A DNA stretch of 9,371 nt from Oscillospiraceae bacterium (GCA_017936205.1 JAGBGB010000008.1:1-9371); one strand, 5' to 3'. Numbered from the stretch's first letter, positions 1 through 6,543 are shown. Made by a program: numbers and translations. Notes: a model not told the origin generated them from the sequence alone.

Positions 1-905
1 TCGGTATCCGTCCCTCCACCTGCTCCCTGAAGGAATACGGTGTCAGCTACCGTCAGGCAGACCTGACTGCCGAGGGAGCCATTGACTATAAAGCCATCCG
101 TGCCTGTGTCAACGAGAGAACGAAAATGGCAACCATCCAGCGCAGCAAGGGCTATGCTACCCGCCCGACCTTCTCTGTGAAGCAGATCGGGGAGCTGATT
201 GCCTTCCTCAAGTCTCTGAAGCCGGATATGATCTGCAGGGTGGATAATTGCTATGGTGAATTTGTTGAAACCATTGAGCCCAGTGATGTGGGAGCGGATC
301 TGGTGGTGGGAAGCCTGATCAAGAATCCCGGCGGCGGTCTTGCACCCATTGGTGGCTATATCTGCGGCAAGAAGGAATTGGTGGAACGCTGTGCTTACCG
401 CCTCTCTGCTCCCGGTCTGGGACAGGAGGTAGGAGCCAATCTGGGCTTGATGCCTGCCTTCTATCAGGGCTTCTTCCTGGCTCCTACCGTGGTTGCTTCT
501 GCTCTGAAGGGTGCGATCTTTGCAGCCAATCTCTATGAGAGACAGGGCTACAGAGTGATTCCCAACAGCACCGAGAGCCGTCATGATATCATTCAGGCTG
601 TAGAGCTGGGCTCACGGGAGGCAATGATCGCCTTCTGTAAGGGCATTCAGGCGGCGGCTCCTGTGGATTCTTACGCAGATCCTCTGCCATGGGCTATGCC
701 GGGTTATGAGGATGAGGTGATCATGGCAGCAGGTGCCTTCGTACAGGGCTCTTCCATTGAGCTGTCTGCGGATGGCCCCATCCGTCCACCCTATGCGGTG
801 TACTTCCAAGGCGGCTTGACATGGTATCATGCGAAGTTAGGCATTTTACTGTCCTTCCAGAAACTGCTGGATGCAGGACTGACGGAAATAAAAAATCTTC
901 CCTGA
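1..905 (+). CDS. Methionine gamma-lyase family / aluminium-resistance family PLP enzyme, 5' truncated by the window edge
   Basis: The frame is already open at base 3 and runs 300 codons to the TGA at 903-905, so the real start lies upstream. The family (Pfam Met_gamma_lyase, 'cystathionine beta-lyase family protein involved in aluminium resistance') is usually a little over 400 residues, so roughly 110-120 N-terminal residues are missing. The ATG at 126 is an internal methionine: good family sequence (GIRPSTCSLKEYG...) precedes it. Visible family marks are QRSKGYATRP (codons from 138), VDNCYGEF with the Asp expected to contact the PLP pyridine nitrogen (243-266), and SLIKNPGGGLAPIGGYICG, whose Lys codon at 321-323 is the expected PLP Schiff-base lysine. 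It is a fold-type-I, cytosolic PLP enzyme presumed to act on sulfur amino acids; the true substrate of this branch is not settled. No terminator follows; the next promoter begins 3 nt after the stop, so read-through into scfA is possible. Confidence 0.9.
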   Translation, partial: GIRPSTCSLKEYGVSYRQADLTAEGAIDYKAIRACVNERTKMATIQRSKGYATRPTFSVKQIGELIAFLKSLKPDMICRVDNCYGEFVETIEPSDVGADLVVGSLIKNPGGGLAPIGGYICGKKELVERCAYRLSAPGLGQEVGANLGLMPAFYQGFFLAPTVVASALKGAIFAANLYERQGYRVIPNSTESRHDIIQAVELGSREAMIAFCKGIQAAAPVDSYADPLPWAMPGYEDEVIMAAGAFVQGSSIELSADGPIRPPYAVYFQGGLTWYHAKLGILLSFQKLLDAGLTEIKNLP

Positions 906-908
906 GCA

Positions 909-937
909 TTGACTTATGAGTTGATGCGTGATATAAT
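909..937 (+). promoter_or_regulatory. SigA-type promoter for the SCIFF precursor gene
   Basis: The -35 box TTGACT (909-914) and a perfect -10 box TATAAT (932-937) are separated by 17 nt. Transcription should start near 944-945, giving a leader of about 26 nt before the scfA start. The promoter begins 3 nt after the upstream stop codon, which makes scfA an independent, probably highly expressed transcription unit. The boxes are read directly; activity is inferred. Confidence 0.85.
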
Positions 938-957
938 GAACCCAAATCTAATCACTT

Positions 958-962
958 GGAGG
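958..962 (+). promoter_or_regulatory. Ribosome binding site of scfA
   Basis: GGAGG lies 8 nt before the ATG at 971 and 11 nt before the second, adjacent ATG at 974. The nearer ATG has the better spacing, but initiation at 974 is also possible and would shorten the peptide by one Met. Confidence 0.75.
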
Positions 963-970
963 ATAAAAAT

Positions 971-1114
971 ATGATGATCAAGACTCTGGAAACCAAGAAC
1001 CTGTGCGACAGCGCAAAGAACGGCGGCTGCGGCGAGTGCCAGACCTCCTGCCAGTCTGCTTGCAAGACCAGCTGCGGTATCGCAAACCAGCAGTGCGAGA
1101 ACAAGCAGGACTAA
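971..1114 (+). CDS. scfA: SCIFF ranthipeptide precursor (six cysteines in forty-five), 47 aa
   Basis: The 47-codon frame begins MMIKTLETKNL and carries the SCIFF core signature CGECQTSCQSACKTSC followed by GIANQQCE, which identifies TIGR03973-type ranthipeptide precursors. The Cys residues are 12, 20, 23, 27, 31, 35 and 42, so this copy has seven: the six canonical ones plus an extra Cys at 12 in the leader-like N-terminal part. The cognate radical SAM maturase follows directly. The family product carries a Cys-to-Thr thioether (shown for the Clostridium thermocellum peptide, Cys32-Thr37 as I recall). In this copy the residue five after the equivalent donor Cys31 is Gly36 rather than Thr. Its biological role is not established; quorum-type signalling has been proposed for clostridial ranthipeptides. 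It has its own strong promoter, a good ribosome site and a terminator 13 nt after the stop. Confidence 0.95.
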   Translation: MMIKTLETKNLCDSAKNGGCGECQTSCQSACKTSCGIANQQCENKQD

Positions 1115-1127
1115 GTTAATCGCACCT

Positions 1128-1154
1128 AAATGCCGCCAGATGGCGGCATTTTTT
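1128..1154 (+). terminator. Intrinsic terminator/attenuator between scfA and scfB
   Basis: ATGCCGCC (1130-1137) pairs with GGCGGCAT (1142-1149) around the 4-nt loop AGAT, with two further A-T pairs at the base (1128-1129 with 1150-1151), and runs into a six-T tract (1149-1154). No separate SigA promoter is evident between it and scfB. It probably lets only part of the transcripts reach the maturase, so that peptide exceeds enzyme. Such an arrangement is common in SCIFF loci. Confidence 0.85.
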
Positions 1155-1190
1155 ATGAGAAATCACCAGAAAAGGAATGAGACAATACAA

Positions 1191-2561
1191 ATGATCCATT
1201 GTTATAAGCTGGGCGGAATGAATATCGTTCTGGACATTTACTCCGGCTCTGTCCATGTTGTGGACGAGGTCGCCTATGATATCATTGAGCAGTATGAACA
1301 GGGAGACAAGGCACAGATCAAGGCAAGGATTCTTGAAACCTATGACCATGTATCCGAGGCAGAAATTGACGAATGCTTCTCCCAGATCGAGGAGCTGAAG
1401 CAGGCAGGGAAGCTGTATGCACCGGATACCTTCGCTCCTATGGCAGGTACTCTGAAGCAGAAGACTGCCGGAGTGGTAAAGGCACTGTGCCTCCATGTGG
1501 CACATACCTGCAATCTGAACTGCTCCTACTGCTTCGCCAGTCAGGGAGAATATCAGGGAGATCGGGCGGTTATGAGCTTCGAGGTAGGAAAACAGGCACT
1601 GGACTTCCTCATTGAGAACTCTCATGGCCGCAGAAATTTGGAGGTGGACTTCTTCGGCGGTGAGCCCCTTATGAACTTCGATGTAGTGAAGCAGCTGGTA
1701 GCCTATGCAAGACAGCGGGAGAAGGAATGCGGCAAGAATTTCCGCTTCACCCTGACCACCAACGGCATCCTGATCAATGAGGATGTAATTGACTTCTCCA
1801 ATCGGGAAATGAGCAATGTTGTCCTGAGCTTGGACGGGCGGAAGGAGATCCATGACCGCTACCGTGTGGACTATGCCGGGAAGGGAAGCTGGGAGCGGAT
1901 CGTTCCCAAGTTCCAGCAGCTGGTTCAGGCTCGTGGGAACAAGAATTATTATATGCGTGGTACCTTCACCCACGCAAATCCCGACTTCCTGAAGGATATT
2001 GAAGAAATGCTGTCTCTGGGCTTTACAGAGCTGAGCATGGAGCCTGTGGTCTGTGCTCCCGATGCTCCCTCTGCACTGACCAAGGAAGATCTGCCCGTTG
2101 TTCTGGAACAGTACGAGAAGTTAGCCGAGCTCATGCTGCAGCGACACCGTGAGGGCAAGCCCTTTACCTTCTATCACTATATGATCGACCTGAAGGGCGG
2201 CCCCTGTATTTATAAGCGTGTTTCCGGCTGCGGTTCCGGCACAGAGTATATGGCAGTTACACCTTGGGGGGATCTGTATCCCTGCCACCAGTTTGTAGGC
2301 GAGGAACGCTTCAAGCTGGGGGACGTGTGGAAGGGTGTGACCAACCACGAGATCCAGAACGAATTTGCCTCCTGTAATGTATATTCCCGACCGGAATGTA
2401 AGGATTGCTGGGCGAAGCTCTACTGCTCCGGCGGCTGTGCTGCCAATGCCTACCATGCTACCGGTGCCATTACCGGTGTGTATGAATACGGTTGTGAGCT
2501 GTTCCGCAAGCGTATGGAATGTGCCATTATGCTGGAAGCAGCCAAGACTCTGGAAGCATAA
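1191..2561 (+). CDS. scfB: Radical SAM-SPASM thioether-forming SCIFF peptide maturase
   Basis: The 456-aa enzyme installs thioether cross-links in the SCIFF peptide encoded just upstream. The N-terminal segment (1-90, MIHCYKLGGMNIVLDIYSGS) is the peptide-recognition (RRE-like) region typical of these maturases. The radical SAM [4Fe-4S] motif is C107-x3-C111-x2-C114, and GGEP at 156-159 is the SAM-binding motif. The SPASM/auxiliary-cluster region has Cys 339, 347, 365, 395, 403, 406, 412, 416 and 435, including CGSG, YPCHQF and CKDCWAKLYCSGGC. The start at 1191 was chosen because family members begin with this MIH-K-L pattern. The longer frame from 1140 starts inside the terminator stem and adds 17 unlike residues. 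The ribosome site is weak (AAGGA at 1172-1176, about 14 nt upstream), which fits low enzyme dosage. Expression probably depends on read-through from the scfA promoter. Confidence 0.94.
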   Translation: MIHCYKLGGMNIVLDIYSGSVHVVDEVAYDIIEQYEQGDKAQIKARILETYDHVSEAEIDECFSQIEELKQAGKLYAPDTFAPMAGTLKQKTAGVVKALCLHVAHTCNLNCSYCFASQGEYQGDRAVMSFEVGKQALDFLIENSHGRRNLEVDFFGGEPLMNFDVVKQLVAYARQREKECGKNFRFTLTTNGILINEDVIDFSNREMSNVVLSLDGRKEIHDRYRVDYAGKGSWERIVPKFQQLVQARGNKNYYMRGTFTHANPDFLKDIEEMLSLGFTELSMEPVVCAPDAPSALTKEDLPVVLEQYEKLAELMLQRHREGKPFTFYHYMIDLKGGPCIYKRVSGCGSGTEYMAVTPWGDLYPCHQFVGEERFKLGDVWKGVTNHEIQNEFASCNVYSRPECKDCWAKLYCSGGCAANAYHATGAITGVYEYGCELFRKRMECAIMLEAAKTLEA

Positions 2562-2563
2562 GC

Positions 2564-3907
2564 ATGGAAACACCCATTTGGGACTTTGCAAGACAGTATG
2601 CCGGCAGTGGGAAACTGCGGCTACATATGCCGGGGCATAAGGGCAGTAAGGTCTTGGGGGTAGAGGATCTGGATCTGACAGAGATCGAGGGTGCGGATGT
2701 GCTGTATCAGGCACAGGGCATCATTGGGCGGAGCGAGGAAAATGCTGCTGCACTTTTCGGTACGGCGAAAACGGTCTACTCTACGGAGGGCTCCTCTCTT
2801 GGTATCCGAGCCATGCTGTATCTGGCTATGCTTTACGGCAGGCAGATGGGGAAAAAGCCACGGATCCTTGCAGGTCGCAATGCACACAAGACCTTTATGA
2901 CCGCTGCGGCGCTCTTGGATCTGGAGGTGCTCTGGCTCTATCCAAAGGAAGGGGAGGGGATCCTCTCCTGTAGGATCACGGAGGAAGGGCTGGAACAGAC
3001 TCTGGCTCAAATGGAGGAGAAGCCTGTTGCAGTCTACCTGACCAATCCGGACTATTTGGGGAATTTAGTGGATATTCGTGGGCTCTCTCGGGTGTGCCAC
3101 AGGCATGGAGTGCTCCTGCTGGTGGACAATGCCCACGGTGCATACCTTCGCTTCCTGCCCCAAAGCTGCCATCCTATGGATCTGGGAGCGGATCTGTGCT
3201 GTGATTCTGCCCATAAAACCCTGCCTGTGCTGACGGGAGGGGCGTATGTCCATATTTCCAAGGCTGCACCGTCCTGCTTCTGCCAACAGATAGAGAGGGC
3301 AATGGCGCTCTTCGCCTCAACCAGTCCATCCTACTTGATCCTGCAGTCCTTGGATAAGGTCAATGCCTACTTGGCAGAGGGGTACCCACAGCGTTTGGCT
3401 GCCTTTGCAGAGTCCCTTGCAGCCATGAAGCAGAGACTGAAGGACAGGGGCATTCCACCGGTTGGAGAGGAGCCACTGAAGCTGACTCTGGCACCGAAGC
3501 ATCTGGGCTACACAGGAACAGAGCTTGCACAGCTCCTTTGGAAGCAGGATATGGTCTGCGAATTCTCCGACCCGGACTATGTGGTTATGATGCTGACCCC
3601 TGAGCTGGGGCAGGAGTCATTGGTACGAATTGAACAGGCTCTTTCTGCCATAGAGAAACGGGAGCCCATTTTGCAGCAAGCACCGCCGCTGCCTCCTCCT
3701 GTCAGGAAGCGATCTATTCGGGAGGCGCTGCTTTCTCCTGCGCGGGAATTGCCGCTGCGCCAATGCCTTGGCAGAATACTGGCAGATGCAAGCGTGTCCT
3801 GTCCTCCTGCGATCCCCATTGTAGTGTGTGGCGAGGAGATCACCTTGGATTCGATTGCTTGCTTTGAATACTACGGAATTACCCACTGCCGGGTTATGGA
3901 AAGATAA
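2564..3907 (+). CDS. Orn/Lys/Arg decarboxylase-type PLP enzyme
   Basis: This 447-aa fold-type-I PLP enzyme belongs to the Orn/Lys/Arg decarboxylase major-domain family, in the short Gram-positive form (YaaO/SpeA-like). The N-terminal HMPGHKG (21-27) is diagnostic. VDNAHG holds the PLP-contacting Asp188 and His191, and SAHKTLPVLTGGAY carries the Schiff-base Lys218. The C-terminal domain ends with the family pattern PLRQCLGRILADAS...PPAIPIVVCGEEI. Members decarboxylate arginine, lysine or ornithine to give agmatine, cadaverine or putrescine; the substrate cannot be read from the sequence. The start at 2564 gives the canonical METPIWDFA opening. The alternative upstream start at 2519 would overlap scfB by 43 nt with unlike sequence. 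The gap from the scfB stop is 2 nt with only a weak GGAAG site (2552-2556), so translational coupling to scfB is likely. All catalytic landmarks are intact. Confidence 0.9.
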   Translation: METPIWDFARQYAGSGKLRLHMPGHKGSKVLGVEDLDLTEIEGADVLYQAQGIIGRSEENAAALFGTAKTVYSTEGSSLGIRAMLYLAMLYGRQMGKKPRILAGRNAHKTFMTAAALLDLEVLWLYPKEGEGILSCRITEEGLEQTLAQMEEKPVAVYLTNPDYLGNLVDIRGLSRVCHRHGVLLLVDNAHGAYLRFLPQSCHPMDLGADLCCDSAHKTLPVLTGGAYVHISKAAPSCFCQQIERAMALFASTSPSYLILQSLDKVNAYLAEGYPQRLAAFAESLAAMKQRLKDRGIPPVGEEPLKLTLAPKHLGYTGTELAQLLWKQDMVCEFSDPDYVVMMLTPELGQESLVRIEQALSAIEKREPILQQAPPLPPPVRKRSIREALLSPARELPLRQCLGRILADASVSCPPAIPIVVCGEEITLDSIACFEYYGITHCRVMER

Positions 3908-3956
3908 ATCAGAGGCGGCCTCACAAGCAAGGTGAGTCAGCCTCCGATTTATTTTT
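3906..3956 (+). terminator. Rho-independent terminator, possibly bidirectional, between convergent genes
   Basis: The arms are AAATC-A-GAGGC (3906-3916) with GCCTC-C-GATTT (3940-3950), one A/C mismatch, and an inner stem CTCAC (3920-3924) with GTGAG (3932-3936) around a 7-nt loop. On + it is followed by TATTTTT (3950-3956), a good U-tract for the decarboxylase transcript. On - the hairpin follows the ATPase stop (3949-3951) and is trailed by a T-rich but interrupted tract, so it could also end that convergent unit less efficiently. Confidence 0.8.
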
Positions 3957-4902
3957 CGATTGTAGAAATGATTTTATCTATATTCTCGGACTGCAGATAG
4001 AATGGGTTCAGGTGGGACTTTTGATAGCTCATATATGTATCGGCTGTTTTTCGAATGAGTAGCTCCGTAAAAAATTGCTCCCATGAAAAGTGGCGACTGC
4101 TGTCAATGTAGTCCTGCGGATTGTCAAGAATCCCTTGAATTTCCGGATCTCTTAGAATAGAGGAACGCAGAATCAACCATTCCAGAGATTCCGGAAGATA
4201 TAGGATAAAATGGTTGCGATGCTTGATCCATTCAAATACACCGTTGATGTATGGACCGAATGCAGCACCATCCGCAATGATCAGCGTTTTCTGTCGTTCT
4301 AAACTCTGGAGCAGCTTCAGAACGCCTGCGTTTCCGTAGGTGCTCTGACAGACAGCATTGTTCTGCACAGCGATGGCGGAGAATAGCTCATACCCGGAGC
4401 GAGAATCTTCTGTTAGGTAGAGTGCGGAGGTGTTTAGCACAACCTTGGCATTGAGAATCTGATTGTAAAGCGGGTATGCCTTGTTATAGGTTAGTTTTTT
4501 TCGGCTGGTTGTTTTTCTGAGCTTAAGAATGCTGCTGACACTATAGGGGATCTGGGGAAGGTTCTCTCTTGTAACGATCACATAGTAGTTGTCATATTTC
4601 TGAACAGCCTTTGCAAAGTCCGGCGATGCTACAAAGGCACTGTTTTCGTCAATAAAAACAATACTATCTCGCACTCGTTCCAGAATCGCCTCCCAATAAG
4701 GTCCGGAAAGCACCACACAGGGCTTGGGACTATCTACAGAAACACCGCTGTTCTTACCGTACTCCTCGTAGGCTCGGAGAAGATTTAACAGTGTTGTCTT
4801 TCCGGTGGCACTGTCTCCACGAAGAATGGTAATGTTCCGTTCTACAGTCAGCTCAAAACGAACTCGATTGTTCTTGACTCGAATGGTATATTTTCCTGTC
4901 AT
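3949..4902 (-). CDS. P-loop ATPase of unknown function, partner of the DUF4869 gene
   Basis: The protein has 317 residues. It opens with a short beta-rich segment (KYTIRVKNNRVRFELTVERNITILRG) leading to a Walker A motif GDSATGKTT (29-37), the arrangement of an ABC/SMC-like or AAA-like NTPase core. IVFIDE (81-86) reads as Walker B with the catalytic Glu. YYVIVTREN (106-114) is placed like the following strand and sensor. A second hydrophobic strand with Asp, TLIIADG (206-212), precedes a C-terminal half rich in aromatic residues with no recognised motif. No LSGGQ-type signature was found in it. No signal peptide or membrane span is seen, so it is presumably cytosolic. The ribosome site GAGGT overlaps the upstream stop (4906-4912) and the gene starts 8 nt after the DUF4869 gene, so the two are co-translated. 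Homologues beside DUF4869 genes in gut Firmicutes are sometimes labelled 'translation factor GUF1', which I regard as unsupported because no GTPase G-domain motifs beyond the P-loop are visible. Confidence 0.75.
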   Translation of the reverse strand: MTGKYTIRVKNNRVRFELTVERNITILRGDSATGKTTLLNLLRAYEEYGKNSGVSVDSPKPCVVLSGPYWEAILERVRDSIVFIDENSAFVASPDFAKAVQKYDNYYVIVTRENLPQIPYSVSSILKLRKTTSRKKLTYNKAYPLYNQILNAKVVLNTSALYLTEDSRSGYELFSAIAVQNNAVCQSTYGNAGVLKLLQSLERQKTLIIADGAAFGPYINGVFEWIKHRNHFILYLPESLEWLILRSSILRDPEIQGILDNPQDYIDSSRHFSWEQFFTELLIRKTADTYMSYQKSHLNPFYLQSENIDKIISTIEK

Positions 4903-4910
4903 ATGCTACC

Positions 4911-5354
4911 TCAGAGAAAATCGGAAGCACAGAGCATCATCTCTGTCATGTCCCGAACAGCACTCCTGTTGTTCAGGATGACCACAGGGATGGGGAAGGG
5001 TCTTGCTCCGAAATCCATAATGTGACGAAGATTGATTGTGATATCCTGTTTTTTGGCGATTTCCAATATATATTTGGCACAATTGTCCCCACACTTTGAT
5101 GCGTTGAAAACCTTATGGGGGAGATGATGGATCAGGATCAGAGTTTTCGTACCGCCGGACAGCTCCTTAGGAGAGATGGGACCTAAAACAGGGCTTTCGA
5201 TCAAGTGAGGGCCGAGAACAGTGGACTTATCTATTTTCTTTATGACTCTTACAGAGAAATCATTCAGGATCCATTCATCCTCATAGGAATTATTAAAGAA
5301 TACATCTGTATCATATATGGCGTGCTCCATAGCTCCAAAATAGATGTTCAACAT
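4911..5354 (-). CDS. DUF4869 family protein
   Basis: The 147-aa protein starts MLNIYFGAMEHAIYDTDVFF and is recognised as DUF4869 by the pattern ELSGGTKTLILI (65-75) followed by ASKCGDNCAKYILEIAKKQDITINLRHIMDF (85-115). No function is known for the family. LSGGTK resembles an ABC-ATPase signature but no Walker A or B is present in this protein; the partner gene 8 nt downstream supplies both. The Cys pair C88/C92 (CGDNC) could bind a metal or form a disulfide, which is a guess. The start at 5354 is fixed by a strong AAGGAGGT site 8 nt upstream (5363-5370). The gene is first in a two-gene unit driven by a consensus promoter and is AT-richer than the genes on either side. Confidence 0.85.
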   Translation of the reverse strand: MLNIYFGAMEHAIYDTDVFFNNSYEDEWILNDFSVRVIKKIDKSTVLGPHLIESPVLGPISPKELSGGTKTLILIHHLPHKVFNASKCGDNCAKYILEIAKKQDITINLRHIMDFGARPFPIPVVILNNRSAVRDMTEMMLCASDFL

Positions 5355-5362
5355 ATGCGGCT

Positions 5363-5370
5363 ACCTCCTT
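5363..5370 (-). promoter_or_regulatory. Ribosome binding site of the DUF4869 gene
   Basis: AAGGAGGT, the full anti-16S complement, lies 8 nt before the ATG at 5354 and decides the start. Confidence 0.85.
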
Positions 5371-5410
5371 CTCGTGTATAGTATGCCTATTTAGACGGTG
5401 CTTATTATGG

Positions 5411-5439
5411 ATTATACAATGGGAAAAGGCTGTTGTCAA
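5411..5439 (-). promoter_or_regulatory. Perfect consensus SigA promoter of the DUF4869-ATPase unit
   Basis: On the minus strand TTGACA (5439-5434) and TATAAT (5416-5411) are separated by exactly 17 nt, with an A/T-rich stretch upstream. Both hexamers match consensus at every base, so strong constitutive transcription is expected unless a repressor acts. The start should fall near 5404, about 50 nt before the DUF4869 ATG. No operator-like dyad was recognised. Confidence 0.9.
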
Positions 5440-5468
5440 TTTATTTCCTCTGAAAAAGCGGTGGCAGC

Positions 5469-5975
5469 TCAGAAGACCCTTGCGCAGAGAGAAGCCACAA
5501 CAAAGCCTGTAAGATCTGCCATCAGAGCGGCAGGGACGGCATAGCGGGTGTTCCTGATCCCGGCGGCGCCGAAGTAGACGGAGATGGTGTAGAAGGTGGT
5601 CTCTGTACTGCCCAACATAATGGCAGCAGTTCGTCCGATCAGGGAGTCGGGACCGTAGCTTGTGATGAGATCCGCACCTACAGCCAAAGCTGCACTGCCG
5701 GAGAAGGGGCGGATCAACAGCAGAGGCAGGGTTTCACTTGGGATTCCCAAGAGGGAGGTGACAGGGGAGCAGAAGGAGGATAGCAGCGCAATGGCACCGG
5801 AGTCACGGAGCATATGTACCGCAGTCAGCAGCATGACCAGTGCAGGCGCAATGGAGAACAGGAGCTTTAAACCCTCTTTGCCGCCCTCAAGCAGACAGGA
5901 ATACACATCCTGCTTCTTATATAGTGCAAATACAGAGGTCCCTATGAGGATCAGAGGGATCAGCAGATCAAGCAT
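5469..5975 (-). CDS. spmB: Spore maturation protein B
   Basis: The 168-aa membrane protein is of normal length for the family and contains a nucleoside-recognition (Gate) domain. It has an N-terminal hydrophobic helix (3-18), further spans around 37-55, 61-77, 82-104 and 142-165, and family motifs RPFSGSAA (89-96) and GSTETTFYTISVYFGAAGIRNT (122-143). With SpmA it is needed for full dehydration of the spore core in Bacillus subtilis; the molecular activity is unknown. The start at 5975 overlaps the spmA stop by 8 nt and has AGGAGG (5980-5985) 4 nt upstream inside spmA, so translation is coupled. No convincing terminator follows the stop; the promoter of the DUF4869 unit begins about 30 nt downstream on the same strand, so read-through into that unit is possible. 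Confidence 0.93.
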   Translation of the reverse strand: MLDLLIPLILIGTSVFALYKKQDVYSCLLEGGKEGLKLLFSIAPALVMLLTAVHMLRDSGAIALLSSFCSPVTSLLGIPSETLPLLLIRPFSGSAALAVGADLITSYGPDSLIGRTAAIMLGSTETTFYTISVYFGAAGIRNTRYAVPAALMADLTGFVVASLCARVF

Positions 5976-6543
5976 AGAACCTCCTGAGCAGCTTTGCTGC
6001 CAGTAGCCCTATGGTCAGGGAGCACAGAGATGTGAGCCACACAGAGGGAAGGATATCAAAGGGGGCTGCGGCGCCACAGGAGGCACGGATGCTTGCTACA
6101 GTGGTGGGCAGAAGCTGTATGGATGCGGTGTTCATAATGATCAGACGGCACATTTCGTCATTGGCTTCGGTCCTTCCGCTTAGCTGCTTCATCCGCTTTA
6201 CTGCTGCGATGCCCGTAGGTGTGGCAGCATTTCCTAAGCCCAGAAGATTGGCGCTGACATTGGAGGTTAGGTAGCCCATAGTAAGAGGATCCTTTGCAGA
6301 CTGAGGGAAGAGCTTCCTGAAGATCGGACGAAGCAAACGCCCCAGTTTTTCAGTCAAACCTGCTCTTTCCATAAGTTTGGAAAGACCGCTCCATAGGCAC
6401 AGTGCACCGGCAAGGGACAGGCACAGCTCCACTGCGCTGCGGGCGCCTGCAAGGCAGGCGGTCGTTAATATTCCGGTTTTCTTCTGTAAAATTGCAGAAA
6501 AAAGAGATAATATCAGCATACATGTCCAAACGATACCCATCAT
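5968..6543 (-). CDS. spmA: Spore maturation protein A
   Basis: The 191-aa membrane protein has an N-terminal span (3-19), a Gate domain, and the family motif LGLGNAATPTGIAAVKRMK (101-119). Hydrophobic segments lie near 30-52, 92-106, 141-153 and 166-186. It works with SpmB in spore core dehydration and heat resistance. An in-frame GTG lies at 6561, but GAGGAG (6554-6559) sits 10 nt before the ATG at 6543, and family members start close to this hydrophobic stretch, so 6543 was chosen; the next ATG at 6540 is also possible. The gene is first in the spmA-spmB pair and divergent from the AbrB-type gene. A candidate SigE-like promoter lies just upstream. Confidence 0.92.
   Translation of the reverse strand: MMGIVWTCMLILSLFSAILQKKTGILTTACLAGARSAVELCLSLAGALCLWSGLSKLMERAGLTEKLGRLLRPIFRKLFPQSAKDPLTMGYLTSNVSANLLGLGNAATPTGIAAVKRMKQLSGRTEANDEMCRLIIMNTASIQLLPTTVASIRASCGAAAPFDILPSVWLTSLCSLTIGLLAAKLLRRFYA

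Noticed and set aside
126..128. ATG at 126 as a true gene start
   Set aside because: Family-like sequence continues in frame back to the window edge, and the remaining 259 residues would lack a large part of the enzyme.
1140..1190. ATG at 1140 as the start of the SCIFF maturase
   Set aside because: It lies within the terminator hairpin, has no ribosome site, and adds 17 residues unlike the family N-terminus; 1191 gives the expected MIH start.
1116..1973. 285-codon open frame on the minus strand under the maturase
   Set aside because: It is antisense to a clear radical SAM gene and its translation is low-complexity (Leu/Ile/His-rich) without any recognised motif.
2121..2714. 197-codon minus-strand frame spanning scfB and the decarboxylase start
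   Set aside because: It is a shadow of two well-supported plus-strand genes with no domain and no ribosome site.
3949..4902. Annotation of the ATPase as a translation factor (GUF1/LepA-like GTPase)
   Set aside because: LepA-type G domains need NKxD and DxxG motifs in order and a protein of about 600 residues; neither is seen here.
4911..5354. DUF4869 protein as a complete ABC ATPase because of LSGGTK
   Set aside because: There is no Walker A or Walker B in its 147 residues, so it cannot bind ATP in that fold by itself.
5440..5500. Possible terminator after spmB
   Set aside because: A GTGGC/GCCAC pair encloses an unpaired stretch of about 27 nt and the following T-run is short and not adjacent to a compact stem.
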